Made by a program: the position numbers and the translations under genes
Shown: positions 13,361 to 21,798 of the stretch, piece by piece
Layout: each line of letters begins with the position of its first letter
How positions within the stretch are numbered: position 1 is the stretch's first letter
The notes under the pieces: model-generated
The model's database searches: none
Told to the model about the DNA's origin: nothing
The model's input: only the letters and a program-made list of their open reading frames with translations
Origin: Alphaproteobacteria bacterium UBA6038
Lineage (GTDB): Bacteria > Pseudomonadota > Alphaproteobacteria > Micropepsales > Micropepsaceae
Assembly (NCBI GenBank): GCA_002429315.1
Contig: DIZC01000122.1
Span: forward strand, 1 to 35,811
Length of the DNA stretch: 35,811 nt
Reading direction: 5' to 3'

Positions 13361-14284
13361 ATGGCGCACGAGATTATCCTCCATCACTACTGGACCTCGC
13401 CGTTTTCGGAAAAAATCCGGCTGGTGTTCGGGCTGAAGAAGCTTGCGTGGCGCTCGGTGGAAATCCCCAACATGATGCCGAAGCCCGATCTCCTGCCGCT
13501 CACCGGCGGGTATCGCAAGACGCCGGTGATGCAGATCGGCGCCGACATTTTCTGCGACACGCAGATCATCATCCGCGAACTGGAGCGGCGCTTCCCCAGC
13601 CCCAGCGTGTTCCCGCACGGCAAAGGCTTGCCCTATTCGCTGGCGTTGTGGGCCGACCGCATCTTCTTCATGCCCACGGTGGGCGTGGTGTTCGGCGAGC
13701 TCGGCGATTCCATTCCGGAAGAATTCAAGAAAGATCGCGCGGCCATGTCCGGCGGCGCATTCTCGACCGACGCCATGAAAACAATGGCGCCGTTCGCGAA
13801 GGACCAGTTCCGCGCCCATGCCGCCTTCATCGCCGAGCAGCTGGCGGATGGCCGCGATTTCGTGCAAGGCGCCGAGCCCACCATCGCCGACGTCCATTGC
13901 TATCTGAACATCTGGTTCGCGAAGAGCTTCGTGCCGCAAGTCGCCAACGCGCTGCTGGACGAGTTCCCGAACGTGACGGCCTGGGCAGCGCGCGTGGCGG
14001 AGATCGGCCACGGCACCGTCACGCCGATGGAGCCGAAAGAGGCGCTCGGGATCGCCAAGGAGGCGGCGCCAGCTGCGCAACGCGCAGACGATCGCTTCGA
14101 GCCTCGCGGTTTAAGTCCGGGCGATCGCGTCACCGTGGCGGCGGACGATTACGGCCGCGATCCCATCGCCGGCGAGATCGTGTTCACCAATGCGCACGAG
14201 ATCGCCATCCGCCGAGAAGATGCGCAAGTGGGCGAGGTCGTGGTGCACTTCCCGCGCGCCGGGTTCGTGGTCTCGAAAGCCTGA
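13361..14284 (+). CDS. Glutathione S-transferase with C-terminal extension
   Basis: A 307-residue protein. The N-domain has HHYWTSPFSEKIRLVFGLK, KTPVMQIG with the cis-proline, and CDTQIIIRELERRFP, where Asp-Thr replaces the usual Glu-Ser glutathione contact. The helical domain has GAEPTIADVHCYLNIWF. After about residue 235 an extra segment of some 70 residues follows (SPGDRVTVAADDYGRDPIAG and EIVFTNAHEIAIRRED), with the look of a small beta-barrel (SH3-like). This extension is not part of the GST fold. It starts one base after the preceding GST stop. The two may form a heterodimer or act on successive steps. Confidence 0.87.
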   Translation: MAHEIILHHYWTSPFSEKIRLVFGLKKLAWRSVEIPNMMPKPDLLPLTGGYRKTPVMQIGADIFCDTQIIIRELERRFPSPSVFPHGKGLPYSLALWADRIFFMPTVGVVFGELGDSIPEEFKKDRAAMSGGAFSTDAMKTMAPFAKDQFRAHAAFIAEQLADGRDFVQGAEPTIADVHCYLNIWFAKSFVPQVANALLDEFPNVTAWAARVAEIGHGTVTPMEPKEALGIAKEAAPAAQRADDRFEPRGLSPGDRVTVAADDYGRDPIAGEIVFTNAHEIAIRREDAQVGEVVVHFPRAGFVVSKA

Positions 14285-14285
14285 T

Positions 14286-14864
14286 TTATTCCGCCGCGGC
14301 GGCGCGAGGGATGCTCTCCGCCTCGGCTGCCCCGACTTGCATCCATGGCCGCGGCGCGAAATAGCCAGCCGCCAGAACCATCGCGGCGCCATTGTCGTCG
14401 ATGAGCGGCGCTTCGAAGAATTCCGCAACCAGGTAGCTCTTGTTCGCCGTATCGGAGCGTCCGATGAAGCGCAGCGGCGCGTGCGCCTCGAAGGCGGCAT
14501 CGAGAGCGGCGTGCCAGCGCGGCGCAAAGGCCGGCGGCACCGCTTCATCGATAAACCGGCCGCTCAAGTCGCCCATCACGTCGGCGAACGCGCTTCCCAT
14601 CACCCGCACGCGGTAGCGCACGGTGCCGTTCGCCACGCGCTCGTAGATGGCGACGTTGCGCAGCAGCGCCTTCAGCGCGCGCGGCGTGAAGTCGCTGCGG
14701 CGGGGTGTGCGGTCGCCGACGGCAAAGCCATGCCAGAGCGACAGCAGCACCCGAAACCGGGTGTCGGTGAATGCAAGCTCCGGGTCGCAGAGCGACGGCC
14801 AGCCCTCGGCGCGCGCCCGTGCGTTGAACGTTTCGCTCGCCTGGATGGCAGCCGCAGCTTGCAT
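14286..14864 (-). CDS. PAS_5-domain protein
   Basis: A 192-residue soluble protein matching the PAS_5 family (PF07310), an uncharacterised PAS group abundant in Alphaproteobacteria. Recognisable parts are LLSLWHGFAVGDRTPRRSDF, YRVRVMGSAFADVMGDLSGR, PRWHAALDAAF and AMVLAAGYFAP. There is no kinase, GGDEF or other output domain, so it would work as a stand-alone sensor or adaptor. The ATG at 14864 is the nearest start before conserved sequence. It converges with the GST gene (one base apart) and diverges from the esterase gene. Confidence 0.85.
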   Translation of the reverse strand: MQAAAAIQASETFNARARAEGWPSLCDPELAFTDTRFRVLLSLWHGFAVGDRTPRRSDFTPRALKALLRNVAIYERVANGTVRYRVRVMGSAFADVMGDLSGRFIDEAVPPAFAPRWHAALDAAFEAHAPLRFIGRSDTANKSYLVAEFFEAPLIDDNGAAMVLAAGYFAPRPWMQVGAAEAESIPRAAAAE

Positions 14865-14967
14865 CCCCGCGTTATAGCCGGCAGACCGTCGAGAAACCGT
14901 AAAGGAAACCTTGGCAATTGCTGCGGTGCGTGGGATTTCTTCACGGCTTCGACGTTCGGGAGAGGAC

Positions 14968-16512
14968 ATGGATCGCGCCGCGGGGGACATCGAGACCGTC
15001 TGTATCGATGCGCCGTGCGGCCGCCTCGCCGGCCAGCGCGCCGGCAATATTTTTGTCTTCAAGGGCATTCCGTACGGAAAGCCGCCGGCCGGGCCGTTGC
15101 GTTGGCGCATGCCCGAAGCGGCGGCGCCCTGGCCCGGCACCCGCGACGCCACGCAGTTCGGTCCCATCTGCCCGCAAGCGACGACGCAGATCGAGGCGCT
15201 GCTGGGCGGCACGCTGGGCGAACAGTCCGAAGACTGCCTCTACCTGAACGTGTGGACGCCCGGCTGCGACGGGCTCAAGCGCCCAGTCGTGGTGTGGATT
15301 CATGGGGGCGCCTTCGTCATCGGCGCGGGCAGCCAGGGGATCTACAACGGCCGGCACCTCGCCGCCCGCGATTGCGTCATCGTGACGATCAATTACCGGC
15401 TGGGGGCGTTCGGCTTCCTCAATCTGGCAGACGCGACGGATGGGCGGGCAGCGGGCACCGGAGCGGAAGGCATCGCCGACCAGGTTCTGGCGCTCCACTG
15501 GGTGAAGCAGAACATCGCGTCGTTCGGCGGCGACCCGGACAACGTCACGGCGTTCGGCGAATCGGCCGGCGGCATGAGCGTCGCCGCGCTGCTGGCCGTT
15601 CCGGCGGCGCGCGGGCTGTTCCACAAGGCCATCGCGCAATCGGGCGCGGCGCACATCGGCTATGAGCGCGAGCGCTCCGCCCGCGTGGCGCATGCGTTCC
15701 TTGGAGAACTGGGCATGGCCGCCGCGGATGGCGGCAAGCTCCGCGACATTCCGTTCGAGACGCTGGTCAAGGCGCAGATCGCCCTGATGGCGGATTTGCG
15801 CGACGGGCGCGACTCGCGCCGGCTTGGCACCGTCGCGTTCCAGCCGACCATCGACGGCACGCTGATCCCCGCAAAACCGATCGAGGCCATTCGCGCCGGC
15901 GCGTCGCCGGGCATCCCGCTGCTCGCCGGCACGACCAGGGACGAATGGCGGCTCTTCTCGGCCGCGAGCCCCCGCATCCGCCTGATGTCGCGCAGCGCGC
16001 TCGAGGAGCGCGTGCGGAAAATCGCGGGCGAAGCGGCGCCTGCCCTCCTCGCCGCCTACTCCGAAGGAACCACCTTCGACCGCTTCAACGCGATGATGAC
16101 AGACCGCGTTTTCACCGTGCCGGCCATGCGCATGCTGGAGGCGCAAGGCGCGCGCGCCCCGGCGTTTGCCTATCGGTTCGACTGGTGCGCGCGGCTGCTG
16201 GGCGGGATCATGGGCTCCTGTCACGCGCTGGACCTGGGCTTCGTGTTCGGCACGTACAACACCAAGCTCGCCGGGGCCTTTTTCGGCACCGGTCCGACGG
16301 CGGAGGCGCTGTCGCGCGCCATGATCGCGTGCTGGACGAATTTCGCGCGCAACGGAAACCCCTCCGGCCCGGCGCTGCCGTGGCAGGCTTACGATCCACA
16401 GAGCCGCAGCACCATGATCTTCGGCGACGGCCCGCCGCATGTCACCGAGCGCCCGAACGAGGCGCGCCGCCTCGCCTGGGAGACGATCCCTGAGCGCAAG
16501 CTCGGCCCGTAG
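14968..16512 (+). CDS. Carboxylesterase, type B
   Basis: A 514-residue alpha/beta hydrolase of the cholinesterase/type-B family. Signs are GIPYGKPPAGPLRW, EDCLYLNVWTP, the oxyanion-hole HGGAF (about residues 112-116), the nucleophile elbow FGESAGG with Ser199, and the catalytic His in GSCHALDLGFVFGT. The acid is probably Glu in the TRDEWRLF region. No signal peptide, so likely cytoplasmic. The ATG at 14968 has GGGAGAGG upstream and gives the family length. It would hydrolyse carboxylic esters such as xenobiotics or aromatic esters. A degraded BrnTA locus follows 24 bases later. Confidence 0.93.
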   Translation: MDRAAGDIETVCIDAPCGRLAGQRAGNIFVFKGIPYGKPPAGPLRWRMPEAAAPWPGTRDATQFGPICPQATTQIEALLGGTLGEQSEDCLYLNVWTPGCDGLKRPVVVWIHGGAFVIGAGSQGIYNGRHLAARDCVIVTINYRLGAFGFLNLADATDGRAAGTGAEGIADQVLALHWVKQNIASFGGDPDNVTAFGESAGGMSVAALLAVPAARGLFHKAIAQSGAAHIGYERERSARVAHAFLGELGMAAADGGKLRDIPFETLVKAQIALMADLRDGRDSRRLGTVAFQPTIDGTLIPAKPIEAIRAGASPGIPLLAGTTRDEWRLFSAASPRIRLMSRSALEERVRKIAGEAAPALLAAYSEGTTFDRFNAMMTDRVFTVPAMRMLEAQGARAPAFAYRFDWCARLLGGIMGSCHALDLGFVFGTYNTKLAGAFFGTGPTAEALSRAMIACWTNFARNGNPSGPALPWQAYDPQSRSTMIFGDGPPHVTERPNEARRLAWETIPERKLGP

Positions 16513-16524
16513 ATACACTTGTAT
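16513..16524. promoter_or_regulatory. Candidate BrnA operator (ATACA-CT-TGTAT)
   Basis: A perfect 5-bp inverted repeat around CT lies immediately after the esterase stop codon and 12 bases before the BrnT start. BrnA antitoxins repress their own promoter through a short palindrome in this position. The adjacent TATAT gives a weak -10. The assignment is positional. Confidence 0.4.
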
Positions 16525-16535
16525 ATACCGACGGC

Positions 16536-16813
16536 ATGCGCCACATCTGGAACAATCGAAAGAATGCCGCCAACGCGCGCAAGCACGGGATTCGCTTCGA
16601 GGTCGCTGCACTGATATTCAGGGGTCGGTCTTCGAGCGTGCGGACGAGAGATACGACTATGGTGAAGAGCGCTGCACTGCGTTCGGCCTCGCCCAAGGCC
16701 AAGAGATCGCGGTCGTCTACGTCGACGAAGACGAAGACACAAGGCGGGTCATCTCGGCCCGCGCGACGACCAGGCGCGAACGGGCGCTCTACTGGAAAAT
16801 CATCGGAAAGTAA
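16536..16813 (+). pseudogene. BrnT ribonuclease toxin, frameshifted
   Basis: The first part, from ATG 16536, reads MRHIWNNRKNAANARKHGI then RFEVAALIF. This is the BrnT N-terminus (the NRKNAANARKHGI helix). The rest continues in a different frame: GSVFERADERYDYGEERC, then AVVYVDEDEDTRRVISARAT and TRRERALYWKI, to the stop at 16813. The break is at 16617-16624, at AGGGG, and equals a loss of one base. Joined, the product is about 92 residues, the BrnT length, with every conserved block present. Either a real inactivating frameshift or a base-call/assembly error. BrnT toxins cleave RNA and are held by BrnA. Confidence 0.78.
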
Positions 16814-16844
16814 GACGGATTGGCCGCGGGCGCGGCTCCGAAGC

Positions 16845-17071
16845 ATGACCGACGCGCAGATCCGTGCGGCCATTGCGGACGATCCGGATGGGCGCCGGAG
16901 CTGGATGAAGAGTGGTTCGCGCAGGCAGTATTGGTGCACCCCAACGGAAAGACGCTGATCTCGATTCGCCTCGATCCGGACATGCTGGCATGGTTCAAGA
17001 AGCACGGCAAAGGTTATCAGACGCGGATCAACGCGGTGCTGCGCACCTACATGCAGGCGCACCGGAAATAA
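16845..17071 (+). pseudogene. BrnA antitoxin, frameshifted
   Basis: ATG 16845 opens MTDAQIRAAIADDPDG, the usual acidic BrnA start. The second frame then gives APELDEEWFAQAVLVHP and the ribbon-helix-helix SIRLDPDMLAWFKKHGKGY with QTRINAVLRTYMQAHRK to the stop at 17071. The switch is at 16890-16892 within GATGGGCG and again equals one lost base. Joined length is about 75 residues, normal for BrnA. Thus toxin and antitoxin both carry a single -1 shift at a G run. Confidence 0.78.
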
Positions 17072-17128
17072 TCAACACGATCCGCAATTCTTGCAGACTG
17101 GCGTGGTTATGTAGGCCAGTTCTTTGGC

Positions 17129-17134
17129 TATAAT
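17129..17134 (+). promoter_or_regulatory. TATAAT -10 hexamer upstream of the GloVer protein
   Basis: A perfect TATAAT stands 29 bases before the chosen TTG start. No good -35 is found at 16-18 bases; GGTTAT at 17105-17110 is the best and is poor. The match could be chance, but the region is short and intergenic. Confidence 0.35.
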
Positions 17135-17162
17135 AAGGCGTGACATTGCACCGGAGCTCACC

Positions 17163-18380
17163 TTGGATCGTCGCAGTTCACGCACCGTCATTAGTTTGAT
17201 GTGCGGCATTCTGATTGGCGCGCTCACGCCTTATGGGGCACATGCGTGGACGGAGAGCGTGCTGTACACCTTCAAGGGCGGCAACGATGGCCAGTGGCCT
17301 GTAAGCACCCTGATCTCCGATGGGCAAGGCAACCTTTATGGAACGACCTATGGCGGCGGCGCCGGCTGCACTACCAACCAGGGCTGTGGCACGGTTTTCA
17401 GGCTGTCGCCCGATGGAACGAAAACTGTGCTGCACGCCTTCAGCGGCGCGAACGTCGTTCCCAGCGACGGCAGTCATCCTTCGGGTCCGCTTACGATGGA
17501 TGCGGCAAACAATCTTTACGGGACCACGATAGCCGGCGGTGCCGGCTGCTTCTGCGGCACGGTGTTCAGGATCACTCCGGCGGGTGCGTATACGATCCTT
17601 CACAGTTTCAGGCGCGCAGACGGGGTATCGCCACTGTCCGGGGTAACAATCGACGGTGCTGGTAACCTGTATGGCGTCGCTTCACTCATGGGACTCAATA
17701 ACGGTTGCTGCGGCACAGTGTTCAAGATCACGCCCGCCGGAGAGTTTACCTTAGTTTACGAATTCAAGGGGGGTGACGGTGAGTCCCCCCAATCGCCGCT
17801 GATCATCGATTCCATGGGAAACCTCTACGGCACGACTGAATACGGCGGCTTCAGTTGCGCAGATGGTCATGGCTTAGGCTGCGGAACCGTTTTCAAGATT
17901 GCCGCTAACCGTACGGAGTCGGTGCTGTATGCCTTTCGCGGAGGCCATGATGGCAACGTTCCGATGGGCAGTCTGGTTATGGCGACGGATGGCAGCTTCT
18001 CTGGCACAACCGAACTTGGAGGCGGAACGGGCTGCAATAAGCGTGGCTGTGGCACGATCTTCAAAGTCTTACCCGACGGCACCGAAACAGTACTTTCGAC
18101 ATTGAACCGCAGCAATGGCCCTGCGACTCCGTTTGGTGGTGTGATAGCCAGGTCCACCGGCGCTCTGTTCGGAACATCGCGTTCTGGCGGCGCGGCCGGG
18201 TGCGGAACGGTATTCAGACTCTGGCCGGGACAGGTCGCGAAAACAATTTACTCGTTCACTTGTGGACCGGATGGCAGCGACCCGCAGGGAGGGCTGCTTC
18301 TCGGCAAACACGGCTCACTCTATGGAACGACTTTCGGTGGTGGTGAAGGACTTGGTGTCGTGTTTGCACTGAAGCCCTAG
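17163..18380 (+). CDS. Secreted GloVer tandem-repeat protein (TIGR03803-type)
   Basis: A 405-residue secreted protein built from seven or eight repeats of about 45-55 residues. Each has a LYGTT-like turn, then GGxxGCGTVF[KR] and a TP-x-G-x-x-x-x-LY-x-F strand, as in NLYGTTYGGGAGC, GCGTVFRLSPDG and GTVFKITPAGEF. This is the choice-of-anchor GloVer repeat, a beta-propeller-like family of unknown role on the cell surface. The start is probably TTG at 17163, with GGAG seven bases upstream, giving the signal peptide MDRRSSRTVISLMCGILIG ending YGAHA-W. The frame opens further upstream at 17124, but that would overlap the TATAAT. No anchor domain is visible at the C-terminus. It stands alone as a transcription unit. 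Confidence 0.88.
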   Translation: MDRRSSRTVISLMCGILIGALTPYGAHAWTESVLYTFKGGNDGQWPVSTLISDGQGNLYGTTYGGGAGCTTNQGCGTVFRLSPDGTKTVLHAFSGANVVPSDGSHPSGPLTMDAANNLYGTTIAGGAGCFCGTVFRITPAGAYTILHSFRRADGVSPLSGVTIDGAGNLYGVASLMGLNNGCCGTVFKITPAGEFTLVYEFKGGDGESPQSPLIIDSMGNLYGTTEYGGFSCADGHGLGCGTVFKIAANRTESVLYAFRGGHDGNVPMGSLVMATDGSFSGTTELGGGTGCNKRGCGTIFKVLPDGTETVLSTLNRSNGPATPFGGVIARSTGALFGTSRSGGAAGCGTVFRLWPGQVAKTIYSFTCGPDGSDPQGGLLLGKHGSLYGTTFGGGEGLGVVFALKP

Positions 18381-18616
18381 AGCCGCCCTCGGAATTTCAA
18401 TCGCGACGGTCAGCGAATGAACTAGCGCTTAATCCGTACACTGATCGTCTGTCGAATTCCGCATTTGCATGCGCAGCACCTAGATGGATGCCTTCCCGAA
18501 ACGGCCCAATCGCCCATTCACCTAATCCGAAATAAGGTGCAATCAGCACTTAGAACAGATGGAATCACATTTTAATAGACTGGAATCCAAGCCCATGTTA
18601 GAAGATGGGCGAATAA

Positions 18617-19645
18617 TCAGTTCTCCAGCATGACCTTGCACTGGTGCGCAGGTTTGCGCAGCGCTTCAAAAGCGCCGGGCAGGGTATCGAGATCGACGAT
18701 ATCGGTGATCATGTGGGCCACGTCGATGCGGTCCGAGGCGATCATCGCGATCACGTAATCGAAATCGGCGGGGCGGTAGCCGAGCACGAACTGCAGCTCC
18801 AATTCCTTGAGGATGCCCATGAGCGGCATGATGGTATCCGGCTGCTGGCACACGCCCGCAATGACGATGCGGCAGCCGCGCGGCGCTTCCATCATGGTCG
18901 AGTTGATCAGCCCCGGCGCCCCGACGCATTCGAAGATGATGTCCGGTGGCCGGCCGGCGATCGCCTCGGCCTGCGGCGTCATCGGCTGCGCGGAATCGAT
19001 CGCATCGGTGGCGCCGAACCGCGCCGCCATGGCGCGGCGGACCTCTGCGCGCTCGCTGACGATGACGTGCCGCGCGCCCAGAAACTTCGCCCACAGCATC
19101 ACCGAGAGGCCCACGGGCCCGGCGCCCACCACCAGAACGGTCGCGCCGCGCGGCATCTTCGCCATGTCCACGGCGTGCAGGCCAACGGCAAGCGGCTCGA
19201 CCATCGCGCCTTCGCGGAACGAAACGCTCTCCGGCAGCCGGTACGCGCCGCTTGCACCGATGCGGACATATTCAGCGTAGGCGCCGGGGCTCTGGCCCAG
19301 CCCGATGCTTGCGCCTTTCGGACAAACGCTGTGCCCGAACGTCAGATTCCTGCAGGGGCTCGCATCGCCGCAGCAGATGTAGGGAAACCCCGCGACCCGA
19401 TCGCCGCTCTTCCACCGGCTTGCGGCAGCGCTTCCGACCGCCAGCACTTCGCCGGAAAATTCGTGGCCCATCACCGAGCCGAGCGCGAGCGGCATGATGC
19501 TGGTGGGTTCGGTCATGTGCAGATCGGAGCCGCAGATGCCGCAATTCTTCACCTTCAAGATGAGGTCGTGCGGGCCCGGCTCCGGATCGGCAAGCGTATC
19601 GATGACGAGCGGTTTGCCCATTTCACGGAAAACGGCGGCGCGCAT
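18617..19645 (-). CDS. Zinc-dependent alcohol dehydrogenase family protein
   Basis: A 342-residue medium-chain dehydrogenase. Catalytic zinc ligands are Cys38 in NCGICGSDLHM and His61-Glu62 in MGHEFSGEV. The NAD(P)-binding loop is VVGAGPVGLSVMLW. The four-Cys structural zinc lobe is replaced by a shorter segment with YICCGDASPCRN and HSVCPKG, so structural zinc binding is uncertain. The enzyme would oxidise a secondary alcohol or polyol; substrate not assignable. The ATG at 19645 has AAGGGG upstream and matches the family start MRAAVFREMGKPL. It diverges from the amidase gene, 79 bases away. The 236 bases on its other side (18381-18616) hold no gene I can see. Confidence 0.92.
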   Translation of the reverse strand: MRAAVFREMGKPLVIDTLADPEPGPHDLILKVKNCGICGSDLHMTEPTSIMPLALGSVMGHEFSGEVLAVGSAAASRWKSGDRVAGFPYICCGDASPCRNLTFGHSVCPKGASIGLGQSPGAYAEYVRIGASGAYRLPESVSFREGAMVEPLAVGLHAVDMAKMPRGATVLVVGAGPVGLSVMLWAKFLGARHVIVSERAEVRRAMAARFGATDAIDSAQPMTPQAEAIAGRPPDIIFECVGAPGLINSTMMEAPRGCRIVIAGVCQQPDTIMPLMGILKELELQFVLGYRPADFDYVIAMIASDRIDVAHMITDIVDLDTLPGAFEALRKPAHQCKVMLEN

Positions 19646-19724
19646 GAAGCCCCTTTGAATTTCAATTGGCTGGCGGGCATGAGCATATGCCATGCTGGAG
19701 CGTGAAGGGAACCGGGACGCAGAG

Positions 19725-21155
19725 ATGACACCGCCGAATTACCAGACCGCACGTGAGATGATCGAAGGCTTGCGCAGCAGACAGATCTCAGCGCGCGAGC
19801 TGCTGGACGCGCACGTCGCGCGCCACGAGCAGCTTTCGAAGAAGATCAATGCGGTGGTGGCGGCCGACCTCGAGCGCGCCTACCGCGACGCCCAAGCGAT
19901 CGACGAAGCCCGTGCCAAGGGACGGCCGCCGGGCGTGCTCGCCGGTTTGCCGATGACCGTCAAGGATGGCTACGACGTCGAGAACATGCCCGCCAGCGCC
20001 GGCGCGCCGGGGCTGGCAAATCGCGACAAACATTGCGGCGATGCCGAACTGGTGCGACGGGCGCGCGCGCAAGGCGCGGTGATCTGGGGCAAGAGCAACG
20101 TGCCCTACATGCTGTCGGACTGGCAGAGCTACAACGCGATCTACGGCACCACGAACAATCCCTATGATGTGACGCGGGTGCCGGGCGGCTCGTCAGGCGG
20201 CGCGGCGGCCGCGCTCGCCTCCGGCATCACCCCGCTCGAGATCGGTTCCGACATCGGCGGCTCGTTGCGCCATCCGGCCGCGTTCTGCGGCGTGACTTCG
20301 CTCAAGCCCAGCTGGGGCGTGTTGCCGATGCGCGGCCACGTGCCGCCGGCGCCGGACGAATATTACGAACTCGACCTCGGCGTCGGTGGGCCGATGGCGC
20401 GTAACGCCGAAGACCTGCGGCTTCTCTGGACGGTGCTCAGCGGCAAGAATTCGGGCCGCAAGGATGTGACCGGTTTGCGCGTTGCCGTGTGGGATGAGGA
20501 CCCGAATTTTCCGCTTTCGCGCGACGTGAAAGACGGTGTCGCCCGTGCCGCCCAGGCGCTGGAGGAACAGGGCGCCCGCGTCGAGCACATCGGCTCGCCG
20601 CTCGACACCAACCACCTGATGGTCACCTATCGCTGGATTCTCGCGCCCACGCTGGCTTCCGGATTTCCGCCGGAACTGCTCGCCGAAATGGAAAAGACGC
20701 GCGACGCGGATCTGAAGGCGATGGGCGACAATCCCGATCCCTGGGGCGCGGAGTTCAACCGCGTGTGCTGGACGGCGCGTTTCTACGAAGTGGCGCGCGC
20801 GTTTGCCGCGCGGCAGAAGCTGAAAGACCGGATGGCAGAATTTTTCACCGATTACGATGCCATTCTCATGCCGGTGGGTCCGGTGCCGGCGTTTCCGCAC
20901 GATCAATCCGAACCGTTCTTTGTGCGCAAGCTGGAGGTGGATGGGCAAAGCATTCCCTATCCCACGATGCTGTGCTGGATCGCACTTGCGACCACCTTAC
21001 ATCTGCCGGCGCTGGCAGCGCCGGCGGGACAGAATGCAGCAGGACTGCCGGTGGGCGTGCAGCTGGTCGGGCCCATCGACGGCGAAGACCGGTTGTTCGA
21101 TCTGGCCGCGGCGGCTGAAGAGGTGCTTGGCGGATTTCGCGCGCCGCCGCTTTAG
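19725..21155 (+). CDS. Amidase signature family hydrolase
   Basis: A 476-residue amidase. The Ser-cisSer-Lys triad is clear: Lys80 in LPMTVKDGYD, Ser156 in VPGGSSGGAAAALASG and Ser180 in GSDIGGSLRHPAAFCG. The spacing (76 and 24 residues) is almost that of fatty acid amide hydrolase. It lacks the GatA-specific partners, and no gatB/gatC is nearby, so a free amidase acting on fatty, aryl or peptide-like amides is likely. Start could be ATG 19692 or 19725; I favour 19725 because a GGGA precedes it at workable distance, while the upstream ATG has none. Diverges from the alcohol dehydrogenase. Confidence 0.93.
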   Translation: MTPPNYQTAREMIEGLRSRQISARELLDAHVARHEQLSKKINAVVAADLERAYRDAQAIDEARAKGRPPGVLAGLPMTVKDGYDVENMPASAGAPGLANRDKHCGDAELVRRARAQGAVIWGKSNVPYMLSDWQSYNAIYGTTNNPYDVTRVPGGSSGGAAAALASGITPLEIGSDIGGSLRHPAAFCGVTSLKPSWGVLPMRGHVPPAPDEYYELDLGVGGPMARNAEDLRLLWTVLSGKNSGRKDVTGLRVAVWDEDPNFPLSRDVKDGVARAAQALEEQGARVEHIGSPLDTNHLMVTYRWILAPTLASGFPPELLAEMEKTRDADLKAMGDNPDPWGAEFNRVCWTARFYEVARAFAARQKLKDRMAEFFTDYDAILMPVGPVPAFPHDQSEPFFVRKLEVDGQSIPYPTMLCWIALATTLHLPALAAPAGQNAAGLPVGVQLVGPIDGEDRLFDLAAAAEEVLGGFRAPPL

Positions 21156-21210
21156 CATCCGCGACGAATTTCGTTGCTGGGGGGCATTTCGGGCAGAGTT
21201 GGCGGAAACA

Positions 21211-21726
21211 ATGCGCTGGTGCCGGCGTTCACCTGCGGTGATGCGCAGTTGCTTTCAGATCCATCGTGGGGTTCTCGTGTTGCTGGCCATGACCAGTGCG
21301 GCAGCCGCCGGCGCGGATCTCACAACCTACACGAACCAACGCTACGGCTATTCCATCCGATATCCCGCTTCTCTGCTGAAGCCGGTGGAGAACACCGATG
21401 ATGGCGCCGGGAAGGCGTTTGCGGCGATTTCCGGCCATGCCGCATTTCGCGTGGCGGCGCGCCCGCTGGCGGGGCACACTGCGACAGAAGTCGCGGACGA
21501 GGCACAACAGATCTGCCCCGGCGCGCGGCCACATTATCGCGTGGCGAAACAAGGGCTGGCGGCGATTTCCTGCCAGACCGGCGATCACATCCTGTATCAG
21601 AAGTCGCTGCTGCGAGACGGACTGGAGATCAGGGTGCGCGGCGAATATCCGGCGCGCGAGCGGCAGGTTTGGGATGGCGTGGTGACGTCAATTGCCCGCT
21701 CCACGTCGACGGCCGACAGGCCTTAG
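21211..21726 (+). CDS. Small secreted protein of unknown function
   Basis: A 171-residue protein with a signal peptide (hydrophobic GVLVLLAMTSAAAA, predicted cut before GADL). The mature part begins YTNQRYGYSIRYPASLLKP, a pattern common to periplasmic proteins with a PsbP-like alpha/beta fold. Two cysteines (QICPGARP and ISCQTGD) may form a disulfide. The ATG at 21211 has GGCGGA upstream; an ATG at 21241 would also leave a workable signal peptide. It follows the amidase by 55 bases and may be co-transcribed with it. I cannot assign a function. Confidence 0.78.
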   Translation: MRWCRRSPAVMRSCFQIHRGVLVLLAMTSAAAAGADLTTYTNQRYGYSIRYPASLLKPVENTDDGAGKAFAAISGHAAFRVAARPLAGHTATEVADEAQQICPGARPHYRVAKQGLAAISCQTGDHILYQKSLLRDGLEIRVRGEYPARERQVWDGVVTSIARSTSTADRP

Positions 21727-21798
21727 CCAGCCCGCTTTGAGCGGGAACTGACGATATGTCATAAGCGAGGCCACTGCTATTCCGGACAGGGGCCTATC

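Noticed and set aside
14941..16611. 556-codon minus-strand open frame antisense to the esterase
   Set aside because: Shadow of the type-B esterase, whose catalytic residues are intact; the antisense translation has no recognisable motif.
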